Positions 44,437 to 53,718 of a DNA stretch of 64,000 nucleotides are shown here, piece by piece. The notes below the pieces were generated by a model, which did no database searches, was not told where the DNA came from, and saw only the letters and a program-made list of their open reading frames with translations. The position numbers and the translations under genes are program-made. Numbering within the stretch: position 1 is the first letter of the stretch; each line of letters begins with the position of its first letter. Source of the stretch: Pseudomonas tritici (lineage in GTDB: Bacteria; Pseudomonadota; Gammaproteobacteria; Pseudomonadales; Pseudomonadaceae); NCBI RefSeq assembly GCF_014268275.3, contig NZ_CP077084.1:3844001-3908000 (forward strand), written 5' to 3'.

Positions 44437-44797
44437 GCAGCGGCTCCTGTGGGCTGACCACGCGAGGTGAAAGTGCCGAAAGCTGTGTTTGAATATTTAT
44501 TCAGCAGTGACAATATATTTCTATTTAGACGCCGAACGCCCCGCAGGTCAAGTAAGCGGACGGTGGAAAAATGAAATAAAACTCGGAAAGACCCCTCGGA
44601 CAAACGGCCAAAATCCCACGCGCACCACTCTATCCCGTGGCTTTGCGCCCGGTGAAAGCAGCGTTCTAGAGACATACCTGAAAAATTAAGCGCTTGACTT
44701 TGACACGGTGGCACTGGAATCTGAATTAACAGTCAGGCACGCATAAATATTCAAGCCGCCTGAAAGCACTCCAAAAAAAATAAATCAGGAGAACACT
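44437..44797. promoter_or_regulatory. Divergent control region with two copies of a 12-bp operator-like site
   Basis: ttgaatatttat occurs at 44489-44500 and, inverted, at 44743-44754. The first copy extends to the palindrome tgaatatttattca (44490-44503). These lie just in front of the transketolase gene and of the transporter gene respectively, so each arm has one. The SorC-family regulator encoded in the locus is the natural reader, and 243-base spacing would allow looping. The region is much richer in A/T than its surroundings. No gene lies in it. Confidence 0.6.
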
Positions 44798-45805
44798 GTG
44801 GACGCCAAAGCTATTGTCCAGCACCCGGCCGAACTCAAGCCGCCCCACCGCCCACGGCTGGTGAAACTGCTCCCCAGCAACATCGGCGGCCCGCTGATCG
44901 GCCTGGTGCTGCTGGTGCTGGTCTTCTCCTTCAGTTCGGAATTCTTCTTCTCTTTACGCAATGGCCTGAACATCCTTGATCAGGTCACGGTGCTGGGCAT
45001 CCTGGCGATTGGCATGACCGCCGTGATCGTGATCGGCGGCATCGACCTGTCGGTAGGGTCGGTGCTGGCCTTCTCAATGATGATGCTCGGCTGGCTCTAT
45101 CAGGATCAGGCCGTGCCGCTGGGCTTTGCGATTCCGATCTCGATCGCCACCGGCATGCTCGCCGGGCTGGTGTCGGGCGCGCTGATTACCTATGCCAAGT
45201 TGCCGCCATTCATTGCCACGCTGACCATGATGTCGGTGGCCCGTGGCCTGGCGAATATCCTCACCGAAGGCCGGCAGATTGTCGGCTACCCGGAGTGGTT
45301 TACCAATCTGGCCACGGTGCGGCATTTCGGTTTTCTCTCGGCGACGGTCGGGTTTTTCCTGGTGATGCTGGTAGTGGCCTGGGTGTTCCTGCGCTTTCGT
45401 GCCGGTGGCCGCAACCTGTACGCCATGGGCGGCAGCCCGGAAGTTGCGCGGCTGTCGGGTATCAAGGTGCGCGCGATTACGTTGTGGGTGTACGCCATCA
45501 GTGGCGCCCTCGCCGGTATCGCCGCCGTGACCCTGGCCGCGCGCCTCGATTCCTCGCAACCCAGCGCCGGCCTGAGCCTGGAACTGGACGCCATCGCCGC
45601 CGTGGTGATTGGCGGCGCCAGCCTTAACGGTGGCGTCGGCAGCATCGGCGGCACCCTGGTGGGCGTGCTGATCATTGGCGTGCTGCGCAATGGCCTCAAC
45701 CTGCTGGGCGTCTCGCCCTTTATCCAACAAGTGGTGATCGGCGTGGTGATCGCCCTCGCCGTGACCATCGACACCCTGCGACGCCGCTCCAGCACTGCCC
45801 GTTAA
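44798..45805 (+). CDS. Sugar ABC permease, RbsC type
   Basis: 335 residues, GTG start at 44798 with CAGGAGA upstream. Eight to ten helices, with LAIGMTAVIVIGGIDLSVGS near 65, RNLYAMGGSPEVARLSGI (coupling loop) near 205, and ELDAIAAVVIGGASLNGGVG near 260, all typical of ribose/xylose-type permeases. First gene of the rightward arm. Order permease-binding protein-ATPase is unusual for Rbs systems. Confidence 0.92.
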   Translation: MDAKAIVQHPAELKPPHRPRLVKLLPSNIGGPLIGLVLLVLVFSFSSEFFFSLRNGLNILDQVTVLGILAIGMTAVIVIGGIDLSVGSVLAFSMMMLGWLYQDQAVPLGFAIPISIATGMLAGLVSGALITYAKLPPFIATLTMMSVARGLANILTEGRQIVGYPEWFTNLATVRHFGFLSATVGFFLVMLVVAWVFLRFRAGGRNLYAMGGSPEVARLSGIKVRAITLWVYAISGALAGIAAVTLAARLDSSQPSAGLSLELDAIAAVVIGGASLNGGVGSIGGTLVGVLIIGVLRNGLNLLGVSPFIQQVVIGVVIALAVTIDTLRRRSSTAR

Positions 45806-45856
45806 AACCTGTTCGACAGTTGACACCCTCCAACAATAAAACCAGGAGTCACCGAC

Positions 45857-46789
45857 ATGTTCAGCCCCAAGAAACTGCTGTTGGCCACCGCTCTCGCTGC
45901 CGCCACCCTTTCCGCTGCCGGCACCACCTGGGCCAAGGACCTGACCATCGGCCTCGCCGTGGCCAACCTGCAGGCCGACTTCTTCAACCAGATCAAGCAA
46001 TCGGTGGAAGCCGAGGGCAAGGCCAAGGGGATCAAGGTGATCACCGTGGACGCCCAGGGCAACTCGTCTACCCAGGTCAGCCAGATTGAAGACCTGATCA
46101 CCCGCCAGATCGACGTGCTGATCTACATCCCTGCCGGTGCGACCGCCGCCGGTGTGCCAGTCAAAGCCGCCAAGGCCGCCGGCATCCCGGTGATCGCCGT
46201 CGACCGCAACGCCCCTGACGCGCCGGGCGATACCTTTATCGCCAGCGACAGCGTGGCAGGTGCCAAGACGCTGGCCGAATACGTCGGCAAGATCACCGAC
46301 GGCAAGGGCCGCATCGCGATCCTGCAAGGCCAGCTCGGCACCACCCCTGAAAACGATAGAGCCAAAGGCTTCGAAGAAGGCTTGAAAGCCTTCCCGGACC
46401 TCAAAGTCGTCGCCCAGCAACCCGCCGAATGGGCCCAGGACAAAGGCTTCGCCGTGGCCCAGGACTTGCTCCAGCGTGACCCGAACATCACCGTGTTTTT
46501 CGGCCGTGCCGATGCCATGGCGTTGGGCGCTGCACAGGCAGTGAAAGTCGGCAACCTGGATCACAAGGTCGTGGTGGTTGGTTTTGACGGTGACGTCGCC
46601 GGGCTCAAGGCGGTGCAAAGCGGTGTGCTGAACGCGACTATGACCCAGCAGACGCAGAAGATGGGCCGCCTGGCGGTGGCGTCGGCGATTGACCTGAAGG
46701 CCGGCAAAGACGTGCCCAAGGAACAACTGCTGCCCACCGTGCTGACCACCAAAGACAACGTCGCGCCGTTCCTGCAACAGCACCCGTAA
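45857..46789 (+). CDS. Sugar ABC periplasmic binding protein, RbsB type
   Basis: 310 residues. Signal MFSPKKLLLATALAAATLSA then AGTTWA, mature start KDLTIGLAVANLQADFFNQI. Peripla_BP_4 features: QIDVLIYIPAGATAAGVPVK, GIPVIAVDRNAPDAPGDTFI, and VVGFDGDVAGLKAVQSG. Binds a monosaccharide or polyol in the periplasm and delivers it to the permease encoded just upstream. Confidence 0.92.
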   Translation: MFSPKKLLLATALAAATLSAAGTTWAKDLTIGLAVANLQADFFNQIKQSVEAEGKAKGIKVITVDAQGNSSTQVSQIEDLITRQIDVLIYIPAGATAAGVPVKAAKAAGIPVIAVDRNAPDAPGDTFIASDSVAGAKTLAEYVGKITDGKGRIAILQGQLGTTPENDRAKGFEEGLKAFPDLKVVAQQPAEWAQDKGFAVAQDLLQRDPNITVFFGRADAMALGAAQAVKVGNLDHKVVVVGFDGDVAGLKAVQSGVLNATMTQQTQKMGRLAVASAIDLKAGKDVPKEQLLPTVLTTKDNVAPFLQQHP

Positions 46790-46804
46790 ACCTTGGAGGT
46801 CGTC

Positions 46805-48313
46805 ATGCGAGCAGCAGCTCTGGATAACACCGCCGAAGCGGTGTTGTGCCTGCGCAATATCAGCAAGGCCTACGGGCCGGTGCAGGTCCTGTCGCAGGTC
46901 AACGTGGACATTCGCCCCGGCGAAGTATTGGCCCTGCTCGGCGAGAACGGCGCGGGTAAATCCACCCTGTCGTCGATCATCGCCGGGCTTGTGCAGCCCG
47001 AAGCCGGCGGCAGCATGACCTGGCTCGGCGCGCCTTACGCACCGGGTTCGCCGGGGGCCGCGCTGAGCGCCGGGATCGGCCTGATCCATCAGGAAATCCG
47101 CCTGCTGCCGCAATTGTCGATCGCCGAAAACATCTTCGTCGGCCGCCTGCCCATGCGTTATGGGAAGGTGGACCGCGAATACATGGAAGCCCAGGCGCAG
47201 ATCCAGTTGGAACGCCTGGGGCTCAAGGTGCCGGCGTCGCGCAAGGTCGAAGGCCTGAGCGTGGCGGCGCAGCAACTGGTGGAAATCGCCAAGGCGCTGA
47301 CCCTCAAGGCGAGCCTGTTGATTCTCGATGAACCCACCGCGGCGTTGGGTGGGGAAGAGACCGAGCTGCTGTTCAAACAGGTGGAACGGCTCAAGGCTGA
47401 GGGGGTGTCGTTTATCTACATCAGCCATCGCCTGGAAGAAATCGCGCGTATTGCCGACCGCGTGCTGGTACTGCGTGACGGTCGCCAAATTGCCTTGCAC
47501 GCCACGGCCCAGGTGCCGGTGCGTGAGTTGGTCGAGCAAATGGTCGGACGCAGCCTGGAGCGAATTTTCCCCGCGCTGCAACCGCCGCAGGACCAAGTGA
47601 TGTTGCAGGTCAAGGATTTAAGCTGCCGTGAATTCGCCCTGCACGGCATCGATTTCAGCGTGCGCGCCGGTGAGGTATTCGGCATTGCCGGCGTGGTCGG
47701 CGCCGGGCGGACCGAACTGGTGCGCACCATTGCCGGCGCGGCCCAGGACATTCAGGGGCTTATGGTGCTGGATGGCGAGGTGCGTCAGTTGCGCTCGCCG
47801 TTCGAAGCCATCCAGGCCGGCGTGGTGCTGGTGCCCGAGGACCGCAAGCAGCAAGGCGTGGTGGTGGAACATCGCATCGAAGACAACCTGATCTATGGCA
47901 ACACCGACCTGCTGGATAAACGCGGCTGGGTGTTCCCTGCCCCGCTGCGCGAATTCGCTCGCACGGCGGTGGCTCGACTCGGCGTGAAAGGCGCGCCGCA
48001 GTCGCGGATTTCCAGCCTGTCCGGCGGTAACCAGCAGAAAGTGATCATTGCCAAATGGCTGGCGCGTAATCCCAAGGTGTTCATTCTGGACGAGCCGACT
48101 CGAGGCATCGACGTGGGTGCGCGGGCGGCGATTTATGAGGTGATTGCAGACCTGGCGGCCAAGGGCATGGCGGTGATAGTGGTCAGTTCGGACCTGGATG
48201 AGGTGCTGGGATTGTCCCATCGGGTGATGGTGATGAGCCGGGGACGGCAGATGGGGATTCTGGAGCGTGGTGAAGCCACACCGGTGTCAGTGATGGAAAT
48301 GGCCACCGCGTGA
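46805..48313 (+). CDS. Sugar ABC ATPase with two nucleotide-binding domains, RbsA type
   Basis: 502 residues from the ATG at 46805 with TTGGAGGT upstream. N-terminal half: Walker A GENGAGKST, degenerate signature LSVAAQQLVEIAKAL, Walker B LLILDEPTAAL. C-terminal half: VGAGRTELVRTI in place of a Walker A, signature LSGGNQQKVIIAKWL, Walker B FILDEPTRGIDVG. This asymmetric pattern is normal for RbsA/XylG/MglA. A REPIN separates it from the next gene. Confidence 0.93.
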   Translation: MRAAALDNTAEAVLCLRNISKAYGPVQVLSQVNVDIRPGEVLALLGENGAGKSTLSSIIAGLVQPEAGGSMTWLGAPYAPGSPGAALSAGIGLIHQEIRLLPQLSIAENIFVGRLPMRYGKVDREYMEAQAQIQLERLGLKVPASRKVEGLSVAAQQLVEIAKALTLKASLLILDEPTAALGGEETELLFKQVERLKAEGVSFIYISHRLEEIARIADRVLVLRDGRQIALHATAQVPVRELVEQMVGRSLERIFPALQPPQDQVMLQVKDLSCREFALHGIDFSVRAGEVFGIAGVVGAGRTELVRTIAGAAQDIQGLMVLDGEVRQLRSPFEAIQAGVVLVPEDRKQQGVVVEHRIEDNLIYGNTDLLDKRGWVFPAPLREFARTAVARLGVKGAPQSRISSLSGGNQQKVIIAKWLARNPKVFILDEPTRGIDVGARAAIYEVIADLAAKGMAVIVVSSDLDEVLGLSHRVMVMSRGRQMGILERGEATPVSVMEMATA

Positions 48314-48335
48314 GCAAAGACAACACACATCAACT

Positions 48336-48422
48336 GTGGGAGCTGGCTTGCCTGCGATGGCGGTGTACCAGCCACCGAAGATGTGACTGAACGACCGCTA
48401 TCGCAGGCAAGCCAGCTCCCAC
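48336..48422. repeat. REPIN, gtgggagctgg family, inside the sugar locus
   Basis: Arms gtgggagctggcttgcctgc and gcaggcaagccagctcccac are perfect. It sits in the 145-base gap between the transporter ATPase and the first dehydrogenase on the same strand, where it may reduce or stabilise the downstream message. Confidence 0.85.
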
Positions 48423-48458
48423 AGGGGTCCCACTGTGATTTCAACAATGGAGTATTTC

Positions 48459-49223
48459 ATGCAGCTTTTTAGTCTTCAGGGCCAAGTCGCCTTTGTAACT
48501 GGCGCCGGCAGTGGCATCGGCCAAGCCATCGCCGTCGGCCTCGCCGAAGCCGGCGCCGATGTAGCCTGCTTCGATCTACCCGGCAGCCCGGGTATCGCCA
48601 GCACCGTCGAACGCATCCAAGCCCTCGGCCGTCGCGCCCTGGCCCTCAGCGGCACGGTCACCGAACGTGCCGCCCTGGATGCGGCCGTCGCCCGCACCGA
48701 AAGCGAACTCGGCGAACTCAGCGTCGCCGTCAACTGTGCCGGCATCGCCAACGCCCAGGCTGCCGAAGACCTGGAACTGCAACGCTGGCAAACCACCCTC
48801 GACATCAACCTCACCGGCATCTTCCTCAGTTGCCAGGCCCAGGCCGCGGTGATGTTGCCGCGTGGCAAAGGCGCCATCGTCAATATCGCCTCCATGTCCG
48901 GTAGCATCGTCAACCGTGGCCTGTTGCAGGCGCACTACAACACCTCCAAGGCTGGGGTGATCCACCTGAGCAAAAGCCTGGCGATGGAATGGGCCGACAA
49001 GGGCTTGCGCGTGAACTGCATCAGCCCCGGCTACACCGCCACGCCGATGAACTCGCGGCCGGAAGTGGCCGACCAGGTGAAGATATTTGAACAGACCACG
49101 CCCATGGGCCGCATGGCCAGCGTGGAAGAAATGGTTGGCCCGGCGATCTTCCTGGTGAGCCAGGCGTCGTCTTTCTGCACCGGTGTCGACCTGTTGGTCG
49201 ATGGCGGCTTTGTGTGCTGGTAG
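48459..49223 (+). CDS. Short-chain dehydrogenase/reductase (first)
   Basis: 254 residues from the ATG at 48459 with GGAG seven bases upstream. Rossmann motif FVTGAGSGIGQAIAVGLA (about 13-30), NCAGIAN, catalytic Ser in NIASMSGSIVN and Tyr-x-x-x-Lys in HYNTSKAGV, then ISPGYTATPM. Resembles polyol or L-xylulose/arabinitol dehydrogenases. Likely oxidises or reduces the sugar or polyol taken up by the transporter. Confidence 0.88.
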   Translation: MQLFSLQGQVAFVTGAGSGIGQAIAVGLAEAGADVACFDLPGSPGIASTVERIQALGRRALALSGTVTERAALDAAVARTESELGELSVAVNCAGIANAQAAEDLELQRWQTTLDINLTGIFLSCQAQAAVMLPRGKGAIVNIASMSGSIVNRGLLQAHYNTSKAGVIHLSKSLAMEWADKGLRVNCISPGYTATPMNSRPEVADQVKIFEQTTPMGRMASVEEMVGPAIFLVSQASSFCTGVDLLVDGGFVCW

Positions 49224-49232
49224 GAGTTCATC

Positions 49233-50033
49233 ATGTCGCAACGATTCAGCGGTAAAACCATCGTCATCACCGGCGCCTGCCGTGGCATCGGCGCCGGCAT
49301 TGCCGAGCGCTTCGCCCAAGAGGGCGCCAACCTGGTACTGGCCTCCAACGATCTGGAACGCGTGACCTTTACCGCTAACCAGCTCGCCCAGGAATACAAC
49401 GTGGACACCCTGGCCCTGGGCATCGACGTCACAGACGAAAGCGACATCGAAAAGCTCTACCGCGAAGGCCATGCCCGCTTTGGCAGCATCGACGTGTCGG
49501 TGCAGAACGCCGGCATCATCACCATCGACCACTACGACACCATGCCCCGCGCCGACTTCGACAAGGTGCTACAGGTCAACACTACCGGCGTGTGGCTGGG
49601 GTGCCGGGAAGCGGCCAAGTACATGGTCAAACAAGGCAGCGGACGGCTGATCAACACGTCATCCGGCCAGGGCCGCCAGGGGTTTATCTACACGCCGCAC
49701 TACGCCGCGAGCAAAATGGGCGTGATCGGCATCACCCAGAGCCTGGCGCTGGAGTTGGCGCGGCACAACATCACGGTGAATGCGTTCTGCCCCGGCATCA
49801 TCGAAAGCGAGATGTGGGACTACAACGACCGCGTCTGGGGCGAGATTCTCAGCACCGACGAAAAGCGCTACGGCAAGGGGGAGTTGATGGCCGAATGGGT
49901 CAAGAACATCCCATTGCGCCGCGCCGGCAAACCCTCGGATGTCGCGGGGTTAGTGGCGTTCCTGGCGTCCGATGACGCGGCTTACCTGACCGGCCAGGCG
50001 ATCAATATCGACGGCGGCCTGATCATGTCGTAA
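49233..50033 (+). CDS. Short-chain dehydrogenase/reductase (second)
   Basis: 266 residues, start nine bases after the first dehydrogenase. IVITGACRGIGAGIAERF, QNAGIITIDHYD, active site INTSSGQGRQG and HYAASKMGV, then VNAFCPGIIESEMWDYNDRV. The last block resembles sorbitol/meso-butanediol-type polyol dehydrogenases. Two successive oxidations or two alternative polyols are possible. Confidence 0.88.
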   Translation: MSQRFSGKTIVITGACRGIGAGIAERFAQEGANLVLASNDLERVTFTANQLAQEYNVDTLALGIDVTDESDIEKLYREGHARFGSIDVSVQNAGIITIDHYDTMPRADFDKVLQVNTTGVWLGCREAAKYMVKQGSGRLINTSSGQGRQGFIYTPHYAASKMGVIGITQSLALELARHNITVNAFCPGIIESEMWDYNDRVWGEILSTDEKRYGKGELMAEWVKNIPLRRAGKPSDVAGLVAFLASDDAAYLTGQAINIDGGLIMS

Positions 50034-50078
50034 GGGTTTGGTATCCTCACCCGCATTGATGTCATCACTGAGGCCTTC

Positions 50079-51032
50079 ATGAGCCAGATCGAAGAACAGC
50101 GCCTGATCACCAAGATCGCGAGCCTCTATTACGAAGAAGGGCTCAAGCAATCCGAGATTTCCGCACAGTTGGACTTGTCGCAGTCCTTTATCAGCCGCGC
50201 CCTGCGTCGGGCGCTGCAGGAAGGCGTGGTGAAGATCAGCGTGATGCGCCTGCAGGGCCTTCACCTGGAGCTGGAAACCCAATTGCAGCGCCGCTACGGC
50301 GTGCGCCAGGTGATCGTGGTGGAAGCCACCGAGCCCGGTAACGATGAAAGCATCAAGCAGGCCATCGGTTCAGCGGCCGCGCATTACCTGGAAACCAGCC
50401 TGTCGCCCCAGGACCATATCGGTATTTCGTCGTGGAGCAGCACCATTCGCGCCATGGTTGGCCACTTGCATGCGCAGCCGGGCAAACAGGCAGCCCAGGA
50501 AGTGGTACAACTGTTGGGCGGCGTCGGCCATAAGGGCGCGTTTGAAGCCACCCTGCTCACCCAGCGCCTGGCCACCCTGCTCAACTGCCCGGCGTTTTTG
50601 CTGCCGTCGCAAAGCATCGAGCAATCAGTGCAAAGCAAGCAGCGCATCATGCAGATGGAAGAGGTCAAGGAGGTGCTGCAACGCTTTGACAGCATCACCC
50701 TGGCGATTGTCGGCATCGGCGACCTGGAACCCTCGCAACTGCTGCGCAACAGCGGTAACTACTACACCGAAGACATGCTGCGCCTGCTGGCCGAGCGCGG
50801 TGCCGTGGGTGACATCTGCCTGCGCTACTTCGATGCCCAGGGCAAGCCGGTACTGGAGGAAGACGAAGAATTCGTAGTGTCGGTGGCGCTGCCCAAATTG
50901 CGCTCGATCCACCGCGTGCTCGGCCTGGCCGGCGGGTTGAACAAGGTCCAGGCGATTCGCGGCGCGCTCGAGGGCGGCTACCTGGACATCCTGATCACCG
51001 ACCTGGATACCGCACAGGCCTTGAATCACTAA
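50079..51032 (+). CDS. SorC/DeoR-type sugar-binding transcriptional regulator
   Basis: 317 residues. N-terminal helix-turn-helix GLKQSEISAQLDLSQSFISR (about 24-43), then the SorC ligand-binding domain with QLLGGVGHKGAFEATLLTQR, FLLPSQSIEQSVQ, VGIGDLEPSQLLRNSG and LDILITDLDTAQAL. The family binds phosphorylated sugars; EryD of the erythritol operon is a relative. Probably controls both arms of the locus through the sites in the divergent region. Confidence 0.9.
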   Translation: MSQIEEQRLITKIASLYYEEGLKQSEISAQLDLSQSFISRALRRALQEGVVKISVMRLQGLHLELETQLQRRYGVRQVIVVEATEPGNDESIKQAIGSAAAHYLETSLSPQDHIGISSWSSTIRAMVGHLHAQPGKQAAQEVVQLLGGVGHKGAFEATLLTQRLATLLNCPAFLLPSQSIEQSVQSKQRIMQMEEVKEVLQRFDSITLAIVGIGDLEPSQLLRNSGNYYTEDMLRLLAERGAVGDICLRYFDAQGKPVLEEDEEFVVSVALPKLRSIHRVLGLAGGLNKVQAIRGALEGGYLDILITDLDTAQALNH

Positions 51033-51056
51033 ACTCATTAGGGAGATCGACCGCTC

Positions 51057-51980
51057 ATGACATCCAAGCTCGAACAACTCAAGCAGTTCACCACGGTGGT
51101 CTGCGACACGGGCGACCTTGAGGCTATCAGCCGTCTGAAACCGGTCGACGCCACCACCAACCCGTCGCTGCTGCTCAAAGCCTCGGCTATCGCACACTAC
51201 GGCGACATCCTGCGTCACTCGGTCGACCTGTCCAAGGGTGACCTGGGCCTGGCCTGCGACCAGTTTTCGGTGGCAGTAGGCTGCGGCATCCTCAAGGCCA
51301 TTCCAGGTCGCATCTCGACCGAAGTCGACGCGCGCCTGTCGTTTGACGAAGACGCGCTGTGGGCCAAGGCCAACCAGCTCATCGAGCTGTATGACAAAGC
51401 CGGTGTCGGCCGCGACCGTGTACTGATCAAACTGGCTTCTACCTGGGAAGGCATTCGCACCGCCGAGCGCTTGGAAAAAGCCGGTATCCAGACCAACCTC
51501 ACGTTGTTGTTCTCGTTTGCCCAGGCGGCGGCGTGCGCCGATGCCGGGGTGTTCCTGATTTCGCCTTTTGTCGGCCGCATCTACGACTGGTACCGCAAGA
51601 ACACCGGCCTGGACTACACAGGCGCCGAGGACCCGGGCGTGCAGTCGGTTACGCGGATCTACAACTACTACAAGGCCAACGGCATCAAGACGGTGGTCAT
51701 GGGCGCCAGCTTCCGTACTCTCAGCCAGATAGAGGAATTGGCCGGGTGTGATCGCCTGACCATCAGCCCTGAATTGCTGCAAAAACTCGATGAAGACCAG
51801 GGCCCGCTGGAGCGCAAGTTAGTGCCGGGGGCGACGGGCGAGCCGCGCCAGAGCATCGACGAGGCGCAATTTCGCTGGGCGTCCAATGAAGATGCGATGG
51901 CTACCGAGAAGCTGGCCGAAGGTATTCGGCAGTTTGCGCGGGATCAGGAGAAGCTTGAGGCGGTATTGGCTGCGCTGTGA
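51057..51980 (+). CDS. tal: Transaldolase
   Basis: 307 residues, normal TalB length, start ATG with GGGAGA upstream. [14 protein letters not shown] near 30, catalytic Lys in [13 protein letters not shown] (about 128-140), [20 protein letters not shown] and [13 protein letters not shown], then [16 protein letters not shown]. It moves a dihydroxyacetone unit between sugar phosphates in the cytosol. Last gene of the rightward arm, 24 bases after the regulator. It complements the split transketolase for feeding the pentose phosphate pool. Confidence 0.95.
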   Translation: MTSKLEQLKQFTTVVCDTGDLEAISRLKPVDATTNPSLLLKASAIAHYGDILRHSVDLSKGDLGLACDQFSVAVGCGILKAIPGRISTEVDARLSFDEDALWAKANQLIELYDKAGVGRDRVLIKLASTWEGIRTAERLEKAGIQTNLTLLFSFAQAAACADAGVFLISPFVGRIYDWYRKNTGLDYTGAEDPGVQSVTRIYNYYKANGIKTVVMGASFRTLSQIEELAGCDRLTISPELLQKLDEDQGPLERKLVPGATGEPRQSIDEAQFRWASNEDAMATEKLAEGIRQFARDQEKLEAVLAAL

Positions 51981-52009
51981 TGACGCTGTCTACTTTTGGT
52001 CCGGTGGCA

Positions 52010-52038
52010 ACCTGATAGCCGCCCGAACCCTATCAGGT
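52010..52038. terminator. Hairpin after the transaldolase gene
   Basis: acctgatag and ctatcaggt form a perfect nine-base stem around an 11-base loop, 29 bases after the stop. There is no clear T run, so its role as terminator is a guess. Confidence 0.4.
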
Positions 52039-52054
52039 GTAAATCGATCAAAAT

Positions 52055-52083
52055 GTGGGAGCTGGCTTGCCTGCGATGGCGGT
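52055..52083. repeat. Single REP arm, gtgggagctgg family
   Basis: gtgggagctggcttgcctgc followed by gatggcggt, with no inverted partner nearby. Probably the remaining half of a REPIN whose other side was replaced by the longer repeat that follows. Confidence 0.75.
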
Positions 52084-52123
52084 TTGTAGGGCGGCCATGT
52101 GTTGTGGTTGGAATGAGTACATA

Positions 52124-52400
52124 TCCGTTATTTAGGTGATGGCTAATATAGGTTTCGCCCTTACGGCGAGTCACTTTGCAAAAGCGGCAAAGTAACCAAA
52201 ACGCTCTTGCCCCACCACTCGGCACCTCGCCCAGGCTCGGTGTGCCCTCACTCCGGCTTGAATCCGTGGGCCGCCGCGATGGGCCATCCTTGGCCCAGCG
52301 CGGCTAACCCGGCGTCCTGCCGGGTTACCCACGGATTCAAGCCTGCGTTCGGCCAGCGTGGTTGACGGGGCGCCTGAGATCAACATCAAAAACAGATCAA
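52124..52400. repeat. Structured intergenic repeat of the Pseudomonas type with ccttacggcg/agtaaccaaa blocks
   Basis: The stretch contains three nested inverted repeats: gcttgaatccgtggg (52256-52270) with cccacggattcaagc (52328-52342), gggcca-tcct-tggccc (52281-52296) and aacccgg-cgtcct-gccgggtt (about 52307-52326), plus the short block tttgca-aaagcgg-caaagt before them. I recognise similar sequence from many Pseudomonas intergenic regions, by memory only. Small ORFs in it look non-coding. It fills most of the 493-base gap between tal and aqpZ. Confidence 0.65.
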
Positions 52401-52473
52401 AAGCCAAGGCCAACGCCAAAGCCAACACTGCCGAAAGCTAAGTCTGTACCGATTTTCTCAAACGTATAAGGTG

Positions 52474-53178
52474 TCAACTCGGCTTTTGCTCGCCCAGCGT
52501 GCGAGCTGCCAACGCTCCCAACACTCCGCCAACAATTGGCGCCACCCAGAACAACCATAGCTGCGCCATGTATTCGCCCCCGGCAAACAACGCCGGTCCG
52601 GTGCTGCGCGCCGGGTTCACCGACGTATTGGTCACCGGGATCAGCACCAGGTGAATCAACGTCAGCGCCAGGCCGATGGCAATCGGCGCAAAGCCAGGCA
52701 CAGCGCCCGGTGCGGTCACGCGCATGATGATGAATACGAAGAAAAACGTGGCGATCAGTTCGGCCAGCAACGCGGCCTTCATGTCGAAGAGGCCTGGGCT
52801 CAATGGGCCATAGCCGTTGGCGGCAAAACCACCCATAGCGAAATCAGGCTGCCCGCTGGCAATCAGGTACAACGCCGCAGCGGCGACGATCGCTGCGCTG
52901 ACCTGCGCCGCGATGTACGGCAGCACATCACCCGCAGGAATGCGGCGCCCTGCCCATAGGCCAATGGTCACCGCCGGGTTGAAATGCCCGCCGGAGATGC
53001 CGCCGACCGCGTAGGCCATGGTCAATACCGTGAGACCAAACGCCAGCGAAACGCCCACAAAGCCAATGCCCAAGCCGGGGAAGGCAGCCGCCAGAATGGC
53101 GCTGCCACAGCCGCCGAACGTCAGCCAGAAAGTGCCGATAAACTCGGCGGTCAAACGCTTTTGCACAGTGGACTCCAT
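52474..53178 (-). CDS. aqpZ: Aquaporin Z
   Basis: 234 residues, six membrane helices and both pore NPA boxes: [15 protein letters not shown] (about 64-78) and [15 protein letters not shown] (about 186-200). The aromatic/Arg filter fits a water channel: Arg follows the second NPA, and a His lies in [13 protein letters not shown]. Start ATG at 53178. Monocistronic. Confidence 0.93.
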   Translation of the reverse strand: MESTVQKRLTAEFIGTFWLTFGGCGSAILAAAFPGLGIGFVGVSLAFGLTVLTMAYAVGGISGGHFNPAVTIGLWAGRRIPAGDVLPYIAAQVSAAIVAAAALYLIASGQPDFAMGGFAANGYGPLSPGLFDMKAALLAELIATFFFVFIIMRVTAPGAVPGFAPIAIGLALTLIHLVLIPVTNTSVNPARSTGPALFAGGEYMAQLWLFWVAPIVGGVLGALAARTLGEQKPS

Positions 53179-53401
53179 TGCTGTTCAAGTGCCGTCACCA
53201 CAGGCGGTGGGCGGTCTTGGGCGACGGTAGCAATGGGTATCAAAATACTGTGTAAGACTTGTCTGGAGTTCTAGCCCCTGAACACGTTGCTTCTGAAGCA
53301 CGCCGGCCCTTTGTATAAAACCCGCTTACAACTAACCAGCTGTTCCCCTTCCCTGACTGCACTAGCATTGCCGCCGACTAAGTCAATGGCGTACATTTGC
53401 T

Positions 53402-53716
53402 ATGATTTTCATTGAAACTGCGGTTTTCACCCGGCGTGTAACGGAGCTCATGAATCACGACGCCTACCTGGGTTTGCAGGTAGCGTTGATGTTCAATCCG
53501 TGCGTTGGAGATGTGATCGAAGGAACGGGCGGCATCCGAAAGCTGCGTATTGCTTCAAAAGGTCACGGCAAACGAGGCGGCGCCAGAGTGATTTACTACC
53601 ACTTTGTAACGGCTTCAAAAATTGCGTTATTAATGATCTATCCAAAAAACGAACAGCAAGACCTGACTAACGATGAACGCAAAGCACTGAAAGCCGTCAT
53701 CGAACACTGGAGATAA
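53402..53716 (+). CDS. RelE/HigB-type toxin
   Basis: 104 residues. FIETAVFTRRVTELM at the start, GTGGIRKLRIASKGHGKRGG, ARVIYYHF and ALLMIYPKNEQQDLTNDERK follow the HigB2/RelE plan, an mRNA interferase fold with basic residues for RNA. The antitoxin starts 2 bases later, toxin first as in higBA. Lower GC than the neighbours. The 223 bases before it contain the aqpZ promoter side and nothing else clear. Confidence 0.88.
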   Translation: MIFIETAVFTRRVTELMNHDAYLGLQVALMFNPCVGDVIEGTGGIRKLRIASKGHGKRGGARVIYYHFVTASKIALLMIYPKNEQQDLTNDERKALKAVIEHWR

Positions 53717-53718
53717 CC

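Noticed and set aside
45074..47596. Very long open frame on the minus strand (840 codons) across the sugar transporter genes
   Set aside because: It is antisense to two clear ABC transporter genes, rich in Gln, His and Arg as expected for a shadow frame in high-GC DNA, and has no family blocks.
52171..52428. Small minus-strand ORF inside the structured repeat
   Set aside because: Low-complexity start (repeated Leu-Ala) and no ribosome site; the pairing structure explains the sequence better.
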